Origin: Planctomycetota bacterium
Lineage (GTDB): Bacteria; Planctomycetota; Planctomycetia; Pirellulales; Thermoguttaceae
DNA: 8,580 nucleotides
NCBI GenBank assembly: GCA_023397045.1
Contig: JAEWUR010000505.1
Coordinates: forward strand, 1 to 8,580
Reading direction: 5' to 3'
The notes under the pieces were generated by a model, which searched no databases, had not been told where the DNA came from, and saw nothing but the letters and a program-made list of their open reading frames with translations. Positions 5,190-8,580 of the stretch are shown piece after piece (the stretch's first letter is position 1; the number at the start of each line of letters is the position of its first letter). The position numbers were made by a program, and so were the translations under genes.

Positions 5190-5939
5190 ATGCTGCCCGA
5201 GTACACCCGCGAAGAACTGGCCGCCGGCTTGGACCGCGTGGTCGAACAGATTCTCGACAAGTCGGGCGTCGCGGCTCCCCCGGTCGATGCGGTGGCCGTC
5301 GCCCATCAACTGGGAATTGCCGTGGCCTGGGACGACCGCCAGCAGGGGCGGGCGCGCTACGTCCGGCTCAGCGGTCGCCGCCCCGGTCGGCAGCGTGCAA
5401 CCATCCTGGTTCGACCCGAGCCTCGGCCCGAACGCCGGCAATGGGCCGTCGCCCACGAAATCGGCGAACATGTTGCCTGCCATGTGTTTGCGCAATGGGG
5501 CGTCGACCCGCGCGAGACCGAACCGAACGCCCGGGAAACCGTGGCCAACTACCTCGCCGGCCGACTGCTGCTGCCAACTCCGTGGTTCGCTCGCGACGGC
5601 ACATCGACCGGCTGGGATCTAACGGCACTCAAGTCCATTTATGTGACCGCCAGTCACGAACTGATCGCGCGGCGCATGCTGGAATGCCGTCCGCCGATCA
5701 TCGTGAGCATCTTCGATCACCGCCATATCTCGTTCCGGCGGAGCAATCTACCGGGCCGACCGCCGGCCCCATCGAAGGCCGAGATCGATTGCTGGCGCGA
5801 CGTTCACCGGTCGAACCAGCCGTCGGAAGCAAGGGACGGCCCCCAGGTTGTGCGTGGTTGGCCGATCCACGAGGATGGATGGAAAAGGGAGATTTTGCGG
5901 GTGGAATTCGATGATTGCGTCATGGATTGGACCGACTGA
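5190..5939 (+). CDS. ImmA/IrrE family (peptidase M78-like) protein with an irregular zinc motif
   Basis: The product is 249 residues from the ATG at 5190. This start is preferred because GAGGG (5178-5182) lies seven bases upstream and downstream of the predicted promoter; an in-frame ATG at 5067 would start upstream of that promoter. Residues 1-60 carry the usual M78 entry ('PPVDAVAVAHQLGIAVAWDD'), followed by 'RQWAVAHEIGEHVACHVF' (84-101) and 'ARETVANYLAGRLLLPTPWF' (114-133), where E116 is the expected third zinc ligand. The family normally has HExxH; here it reads H89-E90-I-G-E93-H94, the second His being one place late, with another His at 98. ImmA/IrrE proteins cleave or inactivate partner repressors (ImmA with ImmR, IrrE/PprI with DdrO). 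No HTH domain or HTH neighbour is seen here. The tail (about 185-249) is unassigned. Family membership is fairly sure; catalytic activity is not. Confidence 0.82.
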   Translation: MLPEYTREELAAGLDRVVEQILDKSGVAAPPVDAVAVAHQLGIAVAWDDRQQGRARYVRLSGRRPGRQRATILVRPEPRPERRQWAVAHEIGEHVACHVFAQWGVDPRETEPNARETVANYLAGRLLLPTPWFARDGTSTGWDLTALKSIYVTASHELIARRMLECRPPIIVSIFDHRHISFRRSNLPGRPPAPSKAEIDCWRDVHRSNQPSEARDGPQVVRGWPIHEDGWKREILRVEFDDCVMDWTD

Positions 5940-6152
5940 GCCCCTTGTGGACCCCGCCATGAACCGCATATTATATTAAGATTCGCATCCCCTAACGCAT
6001 CGGGAAAGATTCACAACATGTTTCACAGCCGACGGAACGGCGGCCTACCCTCCCCATTCTGACCGACGTGTCGTCGGCCGCGCAACATCCCCTGTGTGTC
6101 CTTCCCGAGGATCGATTAACCCTTTTTTTCATGAATCTGAGGAGAGACGCTC
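5940..6152 (+). promoter_or_regulatory. Leader region of the acyl-CoA synthetase gene with a weak promoter candidate
   Basis: This 213-base gap has no credible gene. TTGTGG (5945-5950) and TATTAT (5969-5974, 5/6 to TATAAT) with an 18-base spacer are a possible promoter in the A/T-rich part. CCGACG-TGT-CGTCGG (6063-6077) is a perfect small hairpin in the leader. A run of T at 6123-6129 is not preceded closely by a stem, so I do not call a terminator for the M78 gene here. The Shine-Dalgarno GAGGAGA (6139-6145), eight bases before the GTG at 6153, is the clearest in the window. Confidence 0.35.
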
Positions 6153-8297
6153 GTGTCGGAACCATCGGTTACCCCATGCAAACTTGACGCTGTTTTTTAT
6201 CCTGAATCCATCGCCGTCGTCGGGGCATCGACGCGGCCCGGCACGGTCGGCAACGACATCTTCCGCAACCTGTTGTACGCCGAGTTCAACGGGTCGGTCT
6301 ATCCGGTAAACCCGAAAGCCAAGGCCGTCCTCGGCGTTCACGCCTATCCGACGCTGTCGTCCATTCCGTCGACCATCGACTTGGCCGTCCTGATCGTTCC
6401 GTCGAGCGCCGTGCTGAGCGTCGTCGACGAAGCGATCGCCAAAGGCGTCAAGGCCTTGGTCGTCATCTCGGCCGGTTTCAAAGAGGTTGGTCCCGAAGGC
6501 GCCGCGCTCGAAGCCGCCTTGTGCGACAAGGTTCGCGCCGCCGGCATCCCCTTGATCGGCCCGAACTGCCTCGGCGTCATCAATACCGACCCGAAGGTCA
6601 GCATGAACGCCGCCTTCGGCCGCAAGATGCCCGAACCGGGCAATCTCGGCTTCATCTCGCAGAGCGGCGCGCTCTGCACCTCGGTTCTCGACTACGCCGA
6701 AGAACGCCAGATGGGCTTCAGCAAGTTCATCAGCTTCGGCAACAAATGCGACATCAACGAGATCGACCTGCTCGACTATCTGGCCAAGGACGACAAGACC
6801 TCGGTCATCGCCATGTATCTCGAAGACGTCACCAACGGCCGGCAGTTTATCGAGACCGTTCGCAAGATCTTCTGGAAGACGCATAAGCCGATGTTGTGCC
6901 TCAAGTCGGGCCGATCGCCCGAAGGCGCTAAGGCCGTCAGCAGCCACACCGGCTCGCTGGCCGGCTCCGACTCGGTCTACGACGCCCTGCTGATCCAGTC
7001 CGGCGTTCAACGCGTCGACACCATCGCCGAGTTGTTCGATTACGCCGCTCTGTACACCACGCAACCGCTTCCGCGCGGCGGCCGCGTCGCGATCATTACC
7101 AACGCCGGCGGACCGGGCATCATGGCCACCGACGCCGCCGTGCGGCACGGCCTGAAACTGGCCGAGGTCAGCGAAGCGACCAAGGAAAAACTCCGCCCGT
7201 CGCTGCCGGCCACCGCCTCGCTGCGCAATCCGATCGACGTCATCGGAGACGCCCGGGCCGACCGCTACAAGGCCGCCGTTCGCACCGTCTTGGAAGACGA
7301 CAACGTTGACATGGGCATCGTCATCCTGACGCCGCAATCGATGACCGACATCGAAGAGACGGCCGCCGTCGTGCCCGACGCCGTCAAGGGCATCAACAAA
7401 CCCGTCGTCTGCTCGTTCATGGGCGCGAAGGACGTGGCCCCCGGCGTCAAAATCCTCCGCGACGCCGGCATCCCGAACTACTCGTTCCCCGAGGACGGCG
7501 TGAAAAGCCTCGCGGCGGCCAACTGGTTGGTCGCCTTGCAGGAAATCCCGCGACGCGAGAAGACGGTCTTCAACGATCTCAAGGTTGATCGCGCGAAGGA
7601 ACTCGTCGCCGAACTGCTCAACAACCACGAGCAGCGTTACCTGACGCAGGCCGATTGCCGCCCGCTGTTTGAATGCTACGGCCTGCCGCTGTTGAAGAGT
7701 GGCGTGGCCAACAGCGCCGAAGAGGCCGCGAAGATCGCCGAGTCGTTCGGCACGTCCGTCGTCATGAAGGTCATGTCGGCCGACGTCATCCACAAATACG
7801 ACGCCGGCGGCGTTATCCTGAACGTCAGCGGCGCCGAAGAAGCCACGGCCGCCTATAAAAAGATCTTCAAGAACGTCGAGCAGCATGTCCCCGGCGCGAA
7901 GATCGAAGGCATCCTCATCGAAGAGATGGCCCGCAAGGGCGTCGAAGTGATCCTCGGCGCCAGCCGCGACGCGAGGTTCGGACCGCTGATGATGTTCGGT
8001 CTCGGCGGCACCTTGGTCGAAGTGCTCAAGGACGTCTCGTTCCGCCTGGCGCCCATGTGGCAAACCTCAGCCGAGCGCATGGTCCGCCAGATCCGCTCGT
8101 TCAAGGTGCTCGACGGATTCCGCGGCAATCCGCCGTCCGACATCGACTCGATCGTCACGACGTTGCTGCGACTGTCCGAAATGGTCTGCAACCATCCGGA
8201 AATCTCGGAGTGCGACATCAACCCGTTGATCGTCCACGCCAAGGGCCAAGGTTGCTCGGTGGCCGACAGCCGCATCATGCTGCGTCGTAACGCCTAG
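6153..8297 (+). CDS. NDP-forming acyl-CoA (acetate--CoA) synthetase, fused alpha and beta chains
   Basis: The enzyme interconverts an acyl-CoA, ADP and phosphate with the free acid, CoA and ATP, probably in the cytosol; acetate is the commonest substrate but cannot be read from sequence. The 714-residue product runs: CoA-binding Rossmann domain (about 10-135; 'SIAVVGASTRPGTVGNDIF', 'YPVNPKA'), succinyl-CoA-ligase-like domains (about 160-460; 'GFISQSGAL', 'SFGNKCDINEIDLLDYLA') and an ATP-grasp domain (about 490-712; 'VVMKVMSADVIHKYDAGGV', 'GLGGTLVEVLKDVSF', 'CDINPLIV'). H265 in 'SSHTGSLAGSD' is the expected phosphohistidine; H547 in 'DVIHKYDAGG' fits the second His of the ATP-grasp part. No GNAT domain is present, so it is not a Pat/PatZ lysine acetyltransferase. 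The GTG at 6153 is chosen for its GAGGAG site eight bases upstream. It stands alone on the plus strand, with a terminator-like hairpin about 90 bases after its stop. Confidence 0.92.
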   Translation: MSEPSVTPCKLDAVFYPESIAVVGASTRPGTVGNDIFRNLLYAEFNGSVYPVNPKAKAVLGVHAYPTLSSIPSTIDLAVLIVPSSAVLSVVDEAIAKGVKALVVISAGFKEVGPEGAALEAALCDKVRAAGIPLIGPNCLGVINTDPKVSMNAAFGRKMPEPGNLGFISQSGALCTSVLDYAEERQMGFSKFISFGNKCDINEIDLLDYLAKDDKTSVIAMYLEDVTNGRQFIETVRKIFWKTHKPMLCLKSGRSPEGAKAVSSHTGSLAGSDSVYDALLIQSGVQRVDTIAELFDYAALYTTQPLPRGGRVAIITNAGGPGIMATDAAVRHGLKLAEVSEATKEKLRPSLPATASLRNPIDVIGDARADRYKAAVRTVLEDDNVDMGIVILTPQSMTDIEETAAVVPDAVKGINKPVVCSFMGAKDVAPGVKILRDAGIPNYSFPEDGVKSLAAANWLVALQEIPRREKTVFNDLKVDRAKELVAELLNNHEQRYLTQADCRPLFECYGLPLLKSGVANSAEEAAKIAESFGTSVVMKVMSADVIHKYDAGGVILNVSGAEEATAAYKKIFKNVEQHVPGAKIEGILIEEMARKGVEVILGASRDARFGPLMMFGLGGTLVEVLKDVSFRLAPMWQTSAERMVRQIRSFKVLDGFRGNPPSDIDSIVTTLLRLSEMVCNHPEISECDINPLIVHAKGQGCSVADSRIMLRRNA

Positions 8298-8332
8298 CGC
8301 ACCGACCGCGTGCATGTTGAATGCGCCGTGAA

Positions 8333-8353
8333 GCGGGGCCGCTTGCGGCCCGC
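8333..8353 (+). repeat. GC-rich hairpin GGGCCGC-TT-GCGGCCC after the synthetase gene
   Basis: GGGCCGC (8336-8342) and GCGGCCC (8345-8351) are perfect arms around TT; allowing one bulged G extends the stem to 8333-8353. No T-run follows, so it is not a complete intrinsic terminator. It could pause polymerase or protect the 3' end of the mRNA. Confidence 0.5.
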
Positions 8354-8385
8354 GACAACCGCGAGTCAACAATTCGTTTCTGAAT

Positions 8386-8470
8386 CAGGAGGAAACCGAG
8401 AACGCAGAGCGTGAGGGCGAAAAACGCCCTTCCTCCGCCGCCTCGGTTTCCTCCTGTTCGTTTTCTTGTC
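8386..8470 (+). terminator. Large nested hairpin with T-rich tail, probable terminator
   Basis: CAGGAGGAAACCGAG (8386-8400) pairs perfectly with CTCGGTTTCCTCCTG (8442-8456). Inside it, AGGGCG (8414-8419) and CGCCCT (8425-8430) form a second stem around AAAAA. The tail directly after the outer stem is TTCGTTTTCTTG (8457-8468). A strong stem plus a T-rich tail 90 bases after the synthetase stop suggests intrinsic termination on the plus strand. The 71-base span is longer than an ordinary terminator, so a small structured RNA or a repeat unit is an alternative. Confidence 0.6.
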
Positions 8471-8539
8471 GCCCGCTACGACGCATTTCTCCCGCCGAAG
8501 TGTCCAATCGCGAATTAGTTTCTGTTGCGGAAGCATTTG

Positions 8540-8571
8540 TAGGGTGGGTCGAGCGAAGCGAGCCCCACCAG
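8540..8571. repeat. Short palindromic repeat unit of the 'gggtgggtcgagcgaagcgag' type
   Basis: GGTGGG (8543-8548) and CCCACC (8564-8569) are perfect 6-bp arms around a 15-base centre (tcgagcgaagcgagc) that repeats 'cgagc/gcgag'. I recall this kind of sequence as a common dispersed intergenic repeat in planctomycetes and some other GC-rich bacteria. Only this one copy is in the window, so its repeated nature is recall rather than observation. Confidence 0.5.
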
Positions 8572-8580
8572 AAACAAGCC

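Larger units (their letters stand above)
8298..8580. other. Intergenic end of the window, no gene seen
   Basis: These 283 bases hold the two hairpins listed separately and the repeat at the right edge. I see no open frame with a credible start and family resemblance on either strand. The next gene must begin beyond the window. Confidence 0.6.

Noticed and set aside
4579..5622. A 347-codon plus-strand frame spanning the rimO 5' end and the first half of the M78 gene
   Set aside because: It crosses two well-supported genes in other frames and has Ser/Arg/Pro-rich composition with no motif.
6063..6129. Terminator for the M78 gene in the leader of the synthetase gene
   Set aside because: The 6-bp hairpin at 6063-6077 is about 45 bases before the T-run at 6123-6129, too far to work as an intrinsic terminator.
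6129..8063. A 644-codon open frame on the minus strand, antisense to the acyl-CoA synthetase
   Set aside because: The plus-strand product has clear family motifs along its whole length. The antisense frame is Gly/Ala/Asp/Val-rich with no recognisable motif, as expected from a GC-rich codon pattern that avoids stops in antiphase.
1..8580. CRISPR array, tRNA, rRNA, phage or defence genes
   Set aside because: No regularly spaced repeats, cloverleaf-type sequences, rRNA-like stretches or recognisable phage or defence proteins were seen. The M78 protein alone is not enough to call a phage or ICE remnant.

Overview
The window looks like a piece of chromosome from a planctomycete, probably a Pirellulales-type bacterium. 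The reasons are moderately high GC with G/C-ending codons, few strong Shine-Dalgarno sites, a YdjY/DUF4019 lipoprotein of a kind I associate with that phylum, and several palindromic repeat families (the 'aacccgaagcgtaagcgagg' hairpin, the 'ggttatgcttcagcataac' hairpin, a 'gggtgggtcgagcgaagcgag' unit) that I recall as abundant in planctomycete genomes. The assignment rests on recall and composition, not on a search.

Left part, minus strand, read right to left. rimO (3660-5021, ribosomal protein S12 methylthiotransferase) is followed by pgsA (2850-3461, phosphatidylglycerophosphate synthase) and a CPBP/Abi-type intramembrane protease (1897-2829). After a 179-base gap holding a 25-bp inverted repeat comes a lipoprotein gene (407-1717) with a YdjY-like domain and a C-terminal DUF4019 domain. 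Beyond it are a possible 60-residue membrane peptide (222-404) and the 5' end of a DUF6883-like gene (1-209) that leaves the window. rimO and pgsA are neighbours in many bacteria. Here a 137-145 bp MITE-like element with perfect terminal inverted repeats lies between them, and one of its ends contains the rimO stop codon.

Right part, plus strand. A stand-alone ImmA/IrrE-type (M78) protein (5190-5939) is divergent from rimO. It has a good extended -10 promoter overlapped by an 18-bp inverted repeat, and its zinc motif is irregular: HEIGEH, with the second His one residue late. A 714-residue NDP-forming acyl-CoA synthetase (6153-8297) follows, with all three domains in one chain. Downstream are a small GC hairpin, a large nested hairpin with a T-rich tail that probably ends transcription, and another short palindromic repeat at the right edge.

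Most of the window is housekeeping: translation fidelity, phospholipid synthesis, and acyl-CoA/ATP metabolism. I see no defence island, CRISPR array, phage module, rRNA or tRNA. The points most worth a second look are the altered M78 motif with its putative operator, the MITE splitting rimO from pgsA, and the density of distinct palindromic repeats between genes.
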